NCBI GenBank assembly: GCA_023151115.1
Contig: JAKLJP010000001.1
Span: 397,339 to 461,338 of the forward strand
Length of the DNA stretch: 64,000 bases
Reading direction: 5' to 3'
Source of the DNA: Anaerolineae bacterium
Lineage (GTDB): Bacteria > Chloroflexota > Anaerolineae > 4572-78 > J111
This document shows positions 37,064 to 46,128 of this stretch, piece after piece. Every line of letters starts with the position of its first letter. The first letter of the stretch is position 1. Both the position numbers and the translations under genes were made by a program. The notes below the pieces were generated by a model. That model was given only the letters and a program-made list of their open reading frames with translations. It was not told the DNA's origin and made no database searches.

Positions 37064-39694
37064 ATGTCGCCACAAGCCAAAGCTATTCAACTGCCAGCCC
37101 AACTCATCCCCTTCATCGGCCGGACCGACGAAGTTCAAGAGATTATCCGGCTGTTGGCCGATCCTGCCTGCCGGTTACTGACTCTGGTGGGCGGGGGAGG
37201 CATCGGCAAAACCCGGCTGGCTCTCCAGGTTGCGGCTGAATTGCCGGACAACTTTGCGGATGGCGTCTACTTCGCGTTCTTGCAGGCCGTTGAGTCAAGC
37301 AACTTTTTCATCTCTGCGCTAGCCGACAGCCTGAACCTGGCGCTCAGCGGCCACGCAGACCCCCAAGTGCAGTTGCTCACCTATCTGCGGGACAAAGAAA
37401 TCCTATGGGTGCTGGATAACTTTGAGCAATTGCTTTCTCCGTCTGAGGGGGAGGCAAAAGGCGGCGGAGAAATCCTCAGCGAGATTCTCGCCGCTGCCCC
37501 TGGGGTAAAACTTCTGATCACCTCACACGAAGTCCTGAACTTGCACGAGGAATGGCTTTACCCTGTTCAGGGCTTGTCCTTTCCACCCCCACCCCAGCCC
37601 TTCGGCGGGGGCAGCGAGGGAATCGAAGCCTACAGCGCCGTCCAGTTATTTGTTGAACGGGCGCGGCGGGTTCAGCGAAATTTTTCACTGGCCGACGAAC
37701 AGGCCGACGTGGCCCGCATCTGCCAACTGGTCGAAGGCGTACCCCTGGCAATTGAATTGGCTGCCTCGTGGACAAAAACGCTGCGCTGCGCGGATATTGC
37801 CGCCGAAATCCAGCGCAACCTCGATTTTTTAGCCACCACGCTCCACAATGTCCCGGAACGGCAGCGGAGTGTGCGAGCTACCTTTGACTATTGCTGGCGG
37901 AGTCTTGGTGAGAAGGATCGCAGCGTGTTCAAGCGGCTGTCTGTCTTTCGGGGCAGCTTTCGCCGTGAGGCGGCCGAGTGGGTGGCCGGGGCATCGTTGA
38001 CCACGCTGACGGCGCTAAGCGATAAATCGTTTTTACGCTGGGCGCCAGATGGCCGCTACCACATCCACGATTTGTTACGCCAGTATGCCGCCGAACAGTT
38101 GGTGCTGTCGCCGGAGGACGTCGCCCAGGTGTATGATGCGCACTGCGCCTTTTATACCGATTTTCTGCACCAGCGGTTAGGGGCTTTGGGGGGAGGCCGC
38201 CAACGAGAGGCCTTCGCCGAAATTGCCGCCGAATTAGAAAATGTCCGGGCGGCCTGGCAGTGGGCGGTCGAATTAGCCAACGTGGCGGCTATCGAAAAAT
38301 CGAGAGAAGCTTTATCCCTGATCTTTCAATTTCAAGGCCGCTATCTGGAAGGAACCAGGGCGCTGGAGAAGGCAGTCGAAGGTTTGAGGCGCGAGGAGAT
38401 GACTGCCTCAAATGAATTGCTGCTGGCTAAACTTTTGACCGATGTCAGCTGGTTTTATATTCGCCTGGGCCGGCTGGCGGAGGCAGAGGCGGCATTGCTC
38501 GAAGCCCAAGACCTCAATCGCCGCCTGGACGCGCCACCAGGCTATGCTTCCGACCCTTGTCTACCTTTAGGGGTCCTGGCCTCCATTCGGGGCGATTATG
38601 CTGAAGTTGCCCGACTGGGTGAGGCAGCCCGCCAGGTCAGCGAGTTCCATCCTCAGGGCTGGAACCGTGAGTGCGCCTATTATTTGCTGGCGCGGGCGGC
38701 CTTGCTCCAGGGGCAGTACGAGGCCGCGCAACAATACGCCCAACAAGCCTATCTGGTGGCCGAGGAAACTCAAGATCGCTGGTTCATGGCCTACTGTCTC
38801 AACGAGTTGGGCAATGTGGCCTGCGCGCTGGGCGACTATGCCGCCGCCAAGAACCATTACCAGTCCAGTTATGCCCTGCGTGAGGAATTCGGTGATCCTG
38901 AAGGGATGGCCCTGGCTTTAAACCATTTAGCTGAAATTGCACTGGTTCAGGCAGCCTATGCCGAGGCCGGGCAACTCTACCAGCGCAGTCTGGCTTTTTA
39001 CCGGCAGATCAACGACCGGGGCGGCCTGGCCACTTCGCTCAATGGGCTGGCGCGTGTGGCGGTAGCCCAGGGCGATTACCCGGCGGCCCAACGCCAATTT
39101 CAACAGGCGTTACAGATTGCCGCCGAAATCCAGTTTGTGCCGCTCATCTTATCTGTGTTGGTGAGTGTAGCCGAACTGTTGTTCCGAGCCGGACGGATTG
39201 AACGCGGGTTGGAATTGCTGACCTTGACCGGGTCTCATCCCGCCGGCGACTATCAGCTCAAGGCTAAAGTGCAGCACCTGCTGAAGCGCTATGAGGTTGA
39301 TGACCTTGTAGAGATTGAGTCCGGTACAGTGGGCAACCTCCAAAACGTGATCGCAGTCATTCAAAACGAACTGGCCGCGATTGGTAAGAATGAAGGCGGA
39401 ACGCTGCGCGTGAAGGATGAAATTAAAGACACCTCCTTTCATCCTTCATCCTCGCCGGGAGCTCCCTCCCTGCGGTCGTCGGCAGTCCCTCATCCTTTAA
39501 TAGAGCCGCTCACCTCCCGCGAACTGGAAATCCTCCAATTGATTGCCGCCGGTTTATCCAACCCGGAAATCGCCACTGCCCTGATTATTACCACCGGCAC
39601 GGTCAAAGCCCACACCCATCATATTTATGGCAAGCTAAACGTTACTAACCGGGTCCAGGCCCTTGCCCGGGCCAGGGAATCGGGCTTGCTATAA
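37064..39694 (+). CDS. LuxR-family regulator with NB-ARC-like ATPase and TPR repeats
   Basis: 876 residues from ATG 37064. The P-loop LVGGGGIGKTRLALQ (about 45-60), LWVLDNFEQLL and a C-terminal winged region form a STAND ATPase. TPR repeats (about 380-720) contain YAEAGQLYQRSLAFYRQ- and YPAAQRQFQQAL-type units. The last 65 residues are a LuxR HTH: LTSRELEILQLIAAGLSNPEI and GTVKAHTHHIYGKLNV. A third signal-integrating regulator in the region, without an internal UGA. Confidence 0.88.
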   Translation: MSPQAKAIQLPAQLIPFIGRTDEVQEIIRLLADPACRLLTLVGGGGIGKTRLALQVAAELPDNFADGVYFAFLQAVESSNFFISALADSLNLALSGHADPQVQLLTYLRDKEILWVLDNFEQLLSPSEGEAKGGGEILSEILAAAPGVKLLITSHEVLNLHEEWLYPVQGLSFPPPPQPFGGGSEGIEAYSAVQLFVERARRVQRNFSLADEQADVARICQLVEGVPLAIELAASWTKTLRCADIAAEIQRNLDFLATTLHNVPERQRSVRATFDYCWRSLGEKDRSVFKRLSVFRGSFRREAAEWVAGASLTTLTALSDKSFLRWAPDGRYHIHDLLRQYAAEQLVLSPEDVAQVYDAHCAFYTDFLHQRLGALGGGRQREAFAEIAAELENVRAAWQWAVELANVAAIEKSREALSLIFQFQGRYLEGTRALEKAVEGLRREEMTASNELLLAKLLTDVSWFYIRLGRLAEAEAALLEAQDLNRRLDAPPGYASDPCLPLGVLASIRGDYAEVARLGEAARQVSEFHPQGWNRECAYYLLARAALLQGQYEAAQQYAQQAYLVAEETQDRWFMAYCLNELGNVACALGDYAAAKNHYQSSYALREEFGDPEGMALALNHLAEIALVQAAYAEAGQLYQRSLAFYRQINDRGGLATSLNGLARVAVAQGDYPAAQRQFQQALQIAAEIQFVPLILSVLVSVAELLFRAGRIERGLELLTLTGSHPAGDYQLKAKVQHLLKRYEVDDLVEIESGTVGNLQNVIAVIQNELAAIGKNEGGTLRVKDEIKDTSFHPSSSPGAPSLRSSAVPHPLIEPLTSRELEILQLIAAGLSNPEIATALIITTGTVKAHTHHIYGKLNVTNRVQALARARESGLL

Positions 39695-39980
39695 ACCTTT
39701 AGCGAGTTAGACCGCTCACTCATCTTCCCCAATTAAACCTCAAACCAAGCTCACATTACACCATTGTTAGATGACATGACCCAGGGTTTACTGCTAAAGT
39801 AAGCCTTGTTGATAAACGTTATTCATTCAAACACCCTTAGCTGAACGAAAGGATAAATGTTGTCCGACTTGGGTACGACGATCACCAGCATCACCCTGCC
39901 AGGAAGACGCGCCGGAAACGCTTGTCTCCCTGATCCAGACGTTTATCCAGATGACTCACTAAGTGCAGTTGGAGGTAAAA
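39695..39980. other. 286-bp intergenic stretch
   Basis: No recognised gene. A possible 47-codon reading frame starts at ATG 39857 behind AAAGGA and overlaps the rhodanese start, but its translation (MLSDLGTTITSITLPGRR and so on) matches nothing I know; it may be a leader or chance. Confidence 0.4.
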
Positions 39981-40322
39981 ATGAAACTAATATCCCGTGA
40001 GGAGCTTAAAGAAAAGCTGGACAAAGAAGAGGACATTAAATTGGTTTTCGCTCTAGGCTCCTGGCAGTATCGGGCCAAGCACATCCCTGGCTCTCTCCAC
40101 TTCGATGACCCAGAGGAGACCCTGCAGGTGCTTGACCAGGACGACGAGATCATCGTCTACTGCTCCAATCCAACATGTCCTGCCAGTATCTTCGCCTACC
40201 ACTTTTTGATGGACCATGGCTACAAGAACGTTCGCCGCTACGCCGGAGGTCTCTTGGAGTGGGAGGACGCCGGCTTTCCATTGGAAGGCGAAAGTGTAAT
40301 CGTTTATGAGCAGTGGAGGTAA
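39981..40322 (+). CDS. single-domain rhodanese
   Basis: 113 residues from ATG 39981 with TTGGAGG five bases upstream. LVFALGSWQYRAKHIPGSLHFDD and the active-site loop YCSNPTCPASIFAYHFL are a rhodanese fold with an extended Cys loop (CSNPTC). The first Cys is catalytic. The domain ends with the usual GGLLEWEDAGFPLEG. A soluble sulfane-sulfur (or selenium) carrier. Confidence 0.85.
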   Translation: MKLISREELKEKLDKEEDIKLVFALGSWQYRAKHIPGSLHFDDPEETLQVLDQDDEIIVYCSNPTCPASIFAYHFLMDHGYKNVRRYAGGLLEWEDAGFPLEGESVIVYEQWR

Positions 40323-40326
40323 GACG

Positions 40327-40632
40327 ATGCACGCCAGAGCCATGATTGGACAGGTAAAACCTGAAAAGCTTGGTGAGATGGACAGGGCGATCCGTACTTA
40401 TCAGAATTCTATCGTGCTAGCCGCCCAGCAGCAGAAAGGATTCAAAGATGCACTTCTGCTCACGAACTCTCACACGGGTAAGGCTATATCTATCACCCTT
40501 TGGGAGACGGAAAGCGATATGATGGCGAGCGAAACCAATGACTATTACCAGCAACAAATTGAAAAAATAGCCTGGGTTTTGGCCGGATCCGGTATCGTGG
40601 ACCATTACTTGGTCAGCGTTCAAGCGGGCTAG
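40327..40632 (+). CDS. antibiotic biosynthesis monooxygenase (ABM) domain protein
   Basis: 101 residues from ATG 40327, four bases after the previous stop, with GGAGG. MIGQVKPEKLGEMDRAIRT, GFKDALLLTNSHTGKAISITLWETE and the terminal LVSVQAG form a dimeric alpha-beta barrel. The family includes small oxygenases and heme-degrading enzymes; the actual function is unknown. Confidence 0.75.
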   Translation: MHARAMIGQVKPEKLGEMDRAIRTYQNSIVLAAQQQKGFKDALLLTNSHTGKAISITLWETESDMMASETNDYYQQQIEKIAWVLAGSGIVDHYLVSVQAG

Positions 40633-40678
40633 CAATCTGAATAACGATTAAGGTGCATCCTTAGAGGGAGATTTAGCC

Positions 40679-40903
40679 TTGATTTCCTATCATCATATCG
40701 AACAACTTGGTCGCGAATACCGGCGCCAAAGATTAGAGGAAGCAGAGCAAGTCCGGCTGATCAAGCTGGTCATCAGCCAGGGTAGAGGACAAACTTTAGC
40801 CCAACGTTTTAAGCGGGGGTTAGTTACTCTGCTCATTAAACTGAGTTCAATAATACTATCCCCTACGGGATGCGAAGCGCTTATCCTAACCAACCTTTTA
40901 TAG
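40679..40903 (+). CDS. small hypothetical protein
   Basis: 74 residues from a TTG start with AGAGGGAG eight bases upstream. The N-terminal half is charged and helical (EQLGREYRRQRLEEAEQVRLIKL with a gap), the second half has a hydrophobic stretch (GLVTLLIKLSSIIL). I do not recognise it. It lies between the ABM gene and the FAD oxidase gene in the same direction. Confidence 0.5.
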   Translation: MISYHHIEQLGREYRRQRLEEAEQVRLIKLVISQGRGQTLAQRFKRGLVTLLIKLSSIILSPTGCEALILTNLL

Positions 40904-40918
40904 CAAGGAGAAAAAATC

Positions 40919-42376
40919 ATGTTAACCCAAGTTTCACCCTTCAAGGTCAAGGAAGCAGCCGCCCTTGACGAAACAAAAATTGAAGAATTCAAAACTCGCC
41001 TGACCGGTCAACTCATCCGACCCGGCGATGCGGCGTACGATGAAGCGCGCCGGGTTTGGAATGGCTTGATTGACAAATATCCGGCCTTGATTGCTCGCGT
41101 CGCCGACGTGGCCGATGTCGTCGCCGCGGTCAACTTCGCCCGCGAGAACGATTTGCTGGTTTCCGTGCGAGGCGGCGGCCACAATGCAGCCGGCCATGCC
41201 ACCAACGACGGCGGCCTGGTCATTGATTTGTCGCTCATGAAAGGCATCCAGGTTGACCCGCAAGCACGGATTGTGCGCGTTCAGGGCGGCGTCACCTGGG
41301 GCGAATTAGATCAGGCGACCCAGGAATTTGGCCTGGCCACGCCCGGCGGTATCGTCTCGACCACCGGTATCGCCGGCCTGACCCTGGGCGGCGGGCTGGG
41401 CCTTCTGCGGCGCAAGTACGGCCTGAGCATTGACAATCTCCGCTCGGTGGAGGTGGTGACAGCAGATGGTCAAATCCTGACCGCCAGCAAAACCGAGAAC
41501 GCCGACCTGTTCTGGGCCGTGCGGGGCGGCGGCGGCAACTTCGGAGTAGTGACTTCATTTGAATATACCCTCCATCCCGTTGGCCCAACTGTGACGCTGC
41601 TCCTGGTCATGTATCCTGCCGCAGAAGCCAAGCAGATCATCCCAGCCTGGCGCGACTTTATGACCACGGCCCCTGAAGAACTGAGCAGCAACGGCAAGTT
41701 CACCACTGTGCCATCCGCGCCGTTCATGCCCGCCGAAATCCACGGCAAGCCGGTGTTTGTACTCTTTGGGATGTATTCCGGCGAGGTGATCGAGGGGGAA
41801 CGGCTGATCCAGCCCCTGCGCCAACTGACCCAGCCGGTGATAGATTTCAGCGGGCCGATGCCTTACACCGCCGTGCAAAGCATCTTTGATCCGCTCTTTC
41901 CCAAAGGGGAATTACTGGCCTACTGGAAATCCACCTCTCTGCGCCATCTCGATGACCAGGTGATTGACACGATCAGCAAGTGGGCCGCTACCAGCCCTTC
42001 ATCACAGACAATCGTTGACCTGTGGGCCATGGGTGGTGCGGTCAACCGGGTCGCCACCGACGCGACAGCCTTTGGCGACCGGAGTGCGCCTTTCTGGCTG
42101 GTGTTCAACACGTCCTGGACCGATCCGCAGGATACAGACAAAAATATTGCCTGGACGCGGGCCTTCTACGAAGCGGTGCAACCTTACTCGGCCGGAGGCG
42201 GGTATCTCAACTTTCCCGGCCTCAATGAGGATCAAGACCGGGAGCAGTACGTCCGAGCCAGCTTTGGCGCGAATTATGAGCGATTGGTCACTCTCAAAAA
42301 CAAGTACGACCCGACCAACCTGTTCCGGCTGAACCAGAACATCAAGCCGACACAGGAACGCTTTATAAAGAGATAA
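40919..42376 (+). CDS. FAD-linked oxidase, berberine-bridge-enzyme-like
   Basis: 485 residues with AAGGAG before the ATG. The PCMH-type FAD domain shows VRGGGHNAAGHATNDGG (His is the likely covalent flavin link) and GLTLGGGLGLLRRKYGLS. The C-terminal BBE tail has NFPGLNEDQ and a terminal KNKYDPTNLFRLNQNI. No Cys is seen at the second flavin-link position, so a single link is expected. Oxidises sugars or small alcohols in relatives; substrate here unknown. Confidence 0.88.
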   Translation: MLTQVSPFKVKEAAALDETKIEEFKTRLTGQLIRPGDAAYDEARRVWNGLIDKYPALIARVADVADVVAAVNFARENDLLVSVRGGGHNAAGHATNDGGLVIDLSLMKGIQVDPQARIVRVQGGVTWGELDQATQEFGLATPGGIVSTTGIAGLTLGGGLGLLRRKYGLSIDNLRSVEVVTADGQILTASKTENADLFWAVRGGGGNFGVVTSFEYTLHPVGPTVTLLLVMYPAAEAKQIIPAWRDFMTTAPEELSSNGKFTTVPSAPFMPAEIHGKPVFVLFGMYSGEVIEGERLIQPLRQLTQPVIDFSGPMPYTAVQSIFDPLFPKGELLAYWKSTSLRHLDDQVIDTISKWAATSPSSQTIVDLWAMGGAVNRVATDATAFGDRSAPFWLVFNTSWTDPQDTDKNIAWTRAFYEAVQPYSAGGGYLNFPGLNEDQDREQYVRASFGANYERLVTLKNKYDPTNLFRLNQNIKPTQERFIKR

Positions 42377-42424
42377 GGCCGATGGCTTAACCCTGCCAAG
42401 CTGGTTTGGTAGATCAAAAATCAA

Positions 42425-42469
42425 TCTCCCGGAGGTGCAACATCGCTATCTCTGACAACCTCCGGGAGA
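42425..42469 (+). terminator. 12-bp perfect stem between the FAD oxidase and transporter genes
   Basis: TCTCCCGGAGGT pairs exactly with ACCTCCGGGAGA across 21 nt, followed by CTTTAATTT. Likely terminator or attenuator; it ends just before the transporter ribosome site. Confidence 0.5.
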
Positions 42470-42491
42470 CTTTAATTTGCGGAGGAAAATC

Positions 42492-43409
42492 ATGAATCTA
42501 AAAATTTTTATCTGGCTGGTTATCCTGGGCTGGATTTGGGGGCCAGCGTTTTTGTTCATCAAAGTCGCTGTCTATGAGATTCCACCCCTGACCTTAATGG
42601 CGACACGGGTAAGCCTGGCGGCGGCAATTCTTTACCTCTTTTTGAGATTTCAGGGCCGTCACTTACCCAGGTTCGGGGCTATCTGGAAGCATTTTGCCGT
42701 GGTCGGCTTGGTTTCCAGCGCCTTACCCTTTGCCTTGACCAGTTGGGGGGAGCAGTACATTGACAGCGCCCTGGCAGCGATCCTGACCGGCACAACCCCG
42801 CTTTTCACCCTGATCCTGGCTCATCTTTTTACCAGCGATGATCGCCTGACCCTGACGAAAGGGGCGGGCGTGTTGTTGGGCTTCGGCGGCTTAACGGTGT
42901 TAGTGACTCCCGCCCTCCTCGATGGACTGCAAGCTACTACCTGGGGTTTGCTGGCGACCATCGTCGCGGCGGCCAGCTATGGGATAGGCATCGTCTTTGC
43001 CCGGCAACATCTGCGCGGCTTGCCGCCCCTGGTGGTGCCGACAGCCCAACTCGTTATGGCTGCGGTTTATCTCCTACCGTTAGCCATGGTGGTCGAGCAA
43101 CCCTATACCATGCCTTTCCCCTCTTGGTCAGCCCTGGCTTCGTTATTAGCGTTGGCCGTCGGATGCACAGTCTTAACCTTTATGCTGTACTATTGGCTGA
43201 TGGAGCAGGCGAGCGCTACCAGCTTATCAATGATTGCTTACCTGGCCCCCCTTGTCGCGGTAATTTTGGGGGTGACGATCTTGGGTGAACAACTGGGTTG
43301 GAATGCTTACCTGGGCTGCGGTCTCATTCTGCTAGGAGTTATGGCGGTTAATGGCCTCTTCCAGGCTGGCGACCCGCGTCGGCTAAGGAGCGCAACGGTC
43401 AGATCATAG
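42492..43409 (+). CDS. EamA/DMT-family transporter
   Basis: 305 residues from ATG 42492 with GGAGG upstream. Ten predicted helices in two EamA repeats (about 5-140 and 150-290): LGWIWGPAFLFIKVAVYEIPP and SATSLSMIAYLAPLVAVILG are typical. A metabolite exporter of unknown substrate. Confidence 0.85.
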   Translation: MNLKIFIWLVILGWIWGPAFLFIKVAVYEIPPLTLMATRVSLAAAILYLFLRFQGRHLPRFGAIWKHFAVVGLVSSALPFALTSWGEQYIDSALAAILTGTTPLFTLILAHLFTSDDRLTLTKGAGVLLGFGGLTVLVTPALLDGLQATTWGLLATIVAAASYGIGIVFARQHLRGLPPLVVPTAQLVMAAVYLLPLAMVVEQPYTMPFPSWSALASLLALAVGCTVLTFMLYYWLMEQASATSLSMIAYLAPLVAVILGVTILGEQLGWNAYLGCGLILLGVMAVNGLFQAGDPRRLRSATVRS

Positions 43410-43463
43410 ACGGCGCTGTAAACTTTAAAACTAAGGAAAGCTTATTACCTTGAGGTCAGTCGA

Positions 43464-44804
43464 ATGAACAGGAAATCAACCACAAATTACGATCAACCGA
43501 GCGAGACGGCCTTTGGTCATGCTGTTGTTATCGGCAGTGGCATCGCCGGCCTGGCCGCTGCGCGCGTTTTAACTGAGCACTTTGCCCAAGTAACCATTAT
43601 CGAACGAGATCGCCTACCCGATGCTCCCCAATTCCGTCACGGTGTGCCCCAGGCCCAGCATGCTCATATCCTGCCGGTACGAGGTCAGACCCTGTTTGAG
43701 CAACAGTTCCCCGGCCTGACGGATGAATTGGTCGGCCAGGGTGCGGTGAGCATTAATGCCGGCAGTGAGATGGCCTTCTTTGTTGCCGGGGAGTGGCACC
43801 AGGTTCGGCCCCATGCGGCCATCATGTCCATAACGTGCAGCCGGCCGTTGCTGGAAAACCTGCTTTACCGGCGCGTGGCGGCCTATCCCAGGGTGCATAT
43901 CCTCCAGGAACATGGAGTGGCAGGTCTGACGGTTGACCGGGCTAGAAAGCGCGTGACCGGGGTGCAGTTGCGCCACCGGGGCGGCTTGTCTGCCCCGGAA
44001 ACCACGATGGCTGCCGATCTGATCCTGGATACCAGCGGGCGCGCTTCGCAAGCGCCGCAGTGGCTGGCCCGTCTGGGATACACTCCGCCTCAAGAAACGA
44101 TTGTCAATGCCTTTACCGGATACAGTAGTCGCCTTTACCGGCGGCCGGCCGGATTCAACGAGGGCTGGAAGACGTTGTATGTCCGGCCAACGCCCGCCTA
44201 TGGCACCCGCGGCGGGGTGATCATTCCCATCGAGGGTGACCGTTGGCACGTGACACTACACGGCATGGCCGGCGACCACCCGCCGACCGGTGAGGCTGGT
44301 TTCCTGGCCTTTGCCCAGAGCCTGCCGACGCCACAGTTTTACGAGGCCATTTACGCCGCCGAGCCGTTGACCGAGCCGCGCGGTTATCTCCAGACTGAAA
44401 ACCGGCGGCGTCATTACGAGCGACTGCCGCACTATTTAGAGGGGTTTCTGGTGGGTGGCGATGCCGCTTATACCCTAAACCCGGTCCATGCGATGGGCAT
44501 GACCGCAGCCGTGTTGGGTAGCCTGGCCCTGAATGAGGCCCTGCAGGCGCAACGAGCCGAGGCTAGGGGGAGTGGCCTGACCGGCCTGGCCAGCACTTTT
44601 CAAAAACGTCTGAGCCATGCCATGGCTGATCTGTGGAAATTGGTGACGGATCAGGATCGGCGCTGGCCAATGGTGGAAGTCGTCGAAGAGGTTGATCTGG
44701 CCCGACGCCAACGCCAGCGACTTGTAGCCAGGATGACACAGGTAATGTCGCGGAAGCGTGATGACGCGGTAGGCAGTACCGGGTTAGTGCCTACCTATAT
44801 TTAG
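43464..44804 (+). CDS. FAD-dependent oxidoreductase / monooxygenase-like protein
   Basis: 446 residues. The dinucleotide fold at the start, AVVIGSGIAGLAAARVL, is followed by IIERDRLPDAPQFRHGVPQ and the second FAD segment LVGGDAAYTLNPVHAMGMT (about 330-348). The arrangement resembles FAD-dependent hydroxylases and halogenase-like proteins of unknown substrate. No membrane helix. Confidence 0.82.
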   Translation: MNRKSTTNYDQPSETAFGHAVVIGSGIAGLAAARVLTEHFAQVTIIERDRLPDAPQFRHGVPQAQHAHILPVRGQTLFEQQFPGLTDELVGQGAVSINAGSEMAFFVAGEWHQVRPHAAIMSITCSRPLLENLLYRRVAAYPRVHILQEHGVAGLTVDRARKRVTGVQLRHRGGLSAPETTMAADLILDTSGRASQAPQWLARLGYTPPQETIVNAFTGYSSRLYRRPAGFNEGWKTLYVRPTPAYGTRGGVIIPIEGDRWHVTLHGMAGDHPPTGEAGFLAFAQSLPTPQFYEAIYAAEPLTEPRGYLQTENRRRHYERLPHYLEGFLVGGDAAYTLNPVHAMGMTAAVLGSLALNEALQAQRAEARGSGLTGLASTFQKRLSHAMADLWKLVTDQDRRWPMVEVVEEVDLARRQRQRLVARMTQVMSRKRDDAVGSTGLVPTYI

Positions 44805-44831
44805 GGTGAAAAAGTGCATTTTTTCAACCCT
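44803..44831 (+). terminator. imperfect terminator-like hairpin after the flavoprotein gene
   Basis: AGGGTGAAAAA and TTTTTTCAACCCT pair with one bulge around GTGCA, overlapping the stop codon. Confidence 0.45.
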
Positions 44832-44911
44832 TCTGGGGAACCTATTTCTTTCCTTTGAGTCGCGTTGATACGTAGCAAACAAAAAATTCGCAGCTTTGAA
44901 AGAGAAAAGTT

Positions 44912-45199
44912 ATGGACACGGAATATCTTGCTCTCATAGCCGGAGCGATCTCGAGCTTCATCTTCATCGGTAGCCACGTGCCCCTGTTGTTAAAAGCCTA
45001 TCGAACTCAAGATTTACGCTCGTATAGTCGCCTGAATCTTATCCTGATCAATATTGGCAACCTGGTCTATTGGCTCTACCTGGTGAGCTTGCCCCCAGGC
45101 CCGGTTTGGCTTCTGCATATCTTTTACACGATTTCGAGTGGTGTGTTGTTGATAATGTATTGTCAGCGTCAGTCCTGCAACTTTAAGAAGCCCATCTGA
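44912..45199 (+). CDS. PQ-loop / SemiSWEET-like small membrane protein
   Basis: 95 residues with three hydrophobic helices (about 5-25, 40-60, 66-86). SHVPLLLKAYRTQDLRSYSRLNL has the PQ-loop pattern and spacing, and NIGNLVYWLYLV is the second helix. SemiSWEETs dimerise to move small sugars; that substrate is not assured here. Confidence 0.75.
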   Translation: MDTEYLALIAGAISSFIFIGSHVPLLLKAYRTQDLRSYSRLNLILINIGNLVYWLYLVSLPPGPVWLLHIFYTISSGVLLIMYCQRQSCNFKKPI

Positions 45200-45213
45200 T
45201 ATTACAACAATTT

Positions 45214-45239
45214 GGGGCGATGTATATCGCCCCTTTTTT
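45214..45239 (+). terminator. intrinsic terminator
   Basis: GGGGCGAT-GTAT-ATCGCCCC perfect 8-bp stem followed by TTTTTT, just after the PQ-loop gene. Confidence 0.85.
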
Positions 45240-45336
45240 ATTTCTGACAGGGGACATTTTTGGGACATCAGGGGGACACGCCTCTTGTAGAATGAAACCA
45301 TAACTTGGTTTTTAGGTTGAAAGGAAAGTGCTCTCG

Positions 45337-45837
45337 ATGGACCTCAAAACAATGATCTATATTCAGAGTGAGACTGAATTTAGTCGAGCCAGAAGCAAGG
45401 GCTTCTGGGACGTCAAGCGCAGCCTGATGACCGGTCACAAACCTTTCCTGCTGCCTTTCCAGGAAGTTGTCAAAGGGTTGCCAGCTACCCCGACCATTAA
45501 TTCAGGTTTACAAGATATTCCCCTCAAAAACATCGTGGGCAGCGTGGGGCGCGCTCGGGATTTCACCCGCCACTTCATGCCTCGCGTGAGGGATGAGCAG
45601 AGCAAAGAGCGTTGGCGGATCATCTATACTCTGGCTGTTTCTGGCGCTGGTTTTCCGCCCGTTGAGGTTTTTCAAATTGGCCCGGTGTACTTTGTCCAGA
45701 ATGGACATCATCGCGTTTCGGTGGCCAGCTATTTAGGCTGGCCCACCCTTCAGGCTAATGTGACCGTCTGGCCGTCAACCCCCATTGGTGCTACAGATTT
45801 GATAGCTCAGCCTCAGCGGCGAATAGGAGTCAACTGA
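45337..45837 (+). CDS. ParB/sulfiredoxin-like domain protein
   Basis: 166 residues from ATG 45337 (a GTG nine bases earlier is too near the GAAAGG box). FQIGPVYFVQNGHHRVSVASYLG is the ParB/Srx nucleotide-binding box (GHHR), preceded by an IPLKNIVGSVGRARDF segment. Small ParB-fold proteins bind or hydrolyse nucleotides. It overlaps the next gene by one base, so the three genes 45337-46908 form an operon. Confidence 0.7.
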   Translation: MDLKTMIYIQSETEFSRARSKGFWDVKRSLMTGHKPFLLPFQEVVKGLPATPTINSGLQDIPLKNIVGSVGRARDFTRHFMPRVRDEQSKERWRIIYTLAVSGAGFPPVEVFQIGPVYFVQNGHHRVSVASYLGWPTLQANVTVWPSTPIGATDLIAQPQRRIGVN

Positions 45838-46127
45838 TGATTTCGCTCAAGCCAAACGGACTGGAAAAGCGGCTAAACACAACCAACCTGATGGTGCGAC
45901 TGATGTTAGTGCGTCACAACGAGGTCTTTCGCTTGCCGGTGGCCAGCCGGAGCATCGAGGTGGTCGAAGGAATGGCCTGGGTGACAGTCAACGGTTGCGA
46001 TATTTTCCTGGCCTCCAGGGAGAAATTATGGCTGCCTTCCCGCAGAGATGCGGCGTTGATTTCGGCGTTGGGCCGCAATCCCCTGATTTTGGAGGTTTTT
46101 GGGACCACCCCTCAAAAGGAGGGGTAA
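45837..46127 (+). CDS. DUF2917-like protein
   Basis: 96 residues, beta-rich and cupin-like: VEVVEGMAWVTVNGCDIFL-type strands (SIEVVEGMAWVTVNG) and LWLPSRRDAALISALG. Its start overlaps the previous stop (TGATG). Function unknown; next to a selenoprotein methyltransferase. Confidence 0.65.
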   Translation: MISLKPNGLEKRLNTTNLMVRLMLVRHNEVFRLPVASRSIEVVEGMAWVTVNGCDIFLASREKLWLPSRRDAALISALGRNPLILEVFGTTPQKEG

Positions 46128-46128
46128 T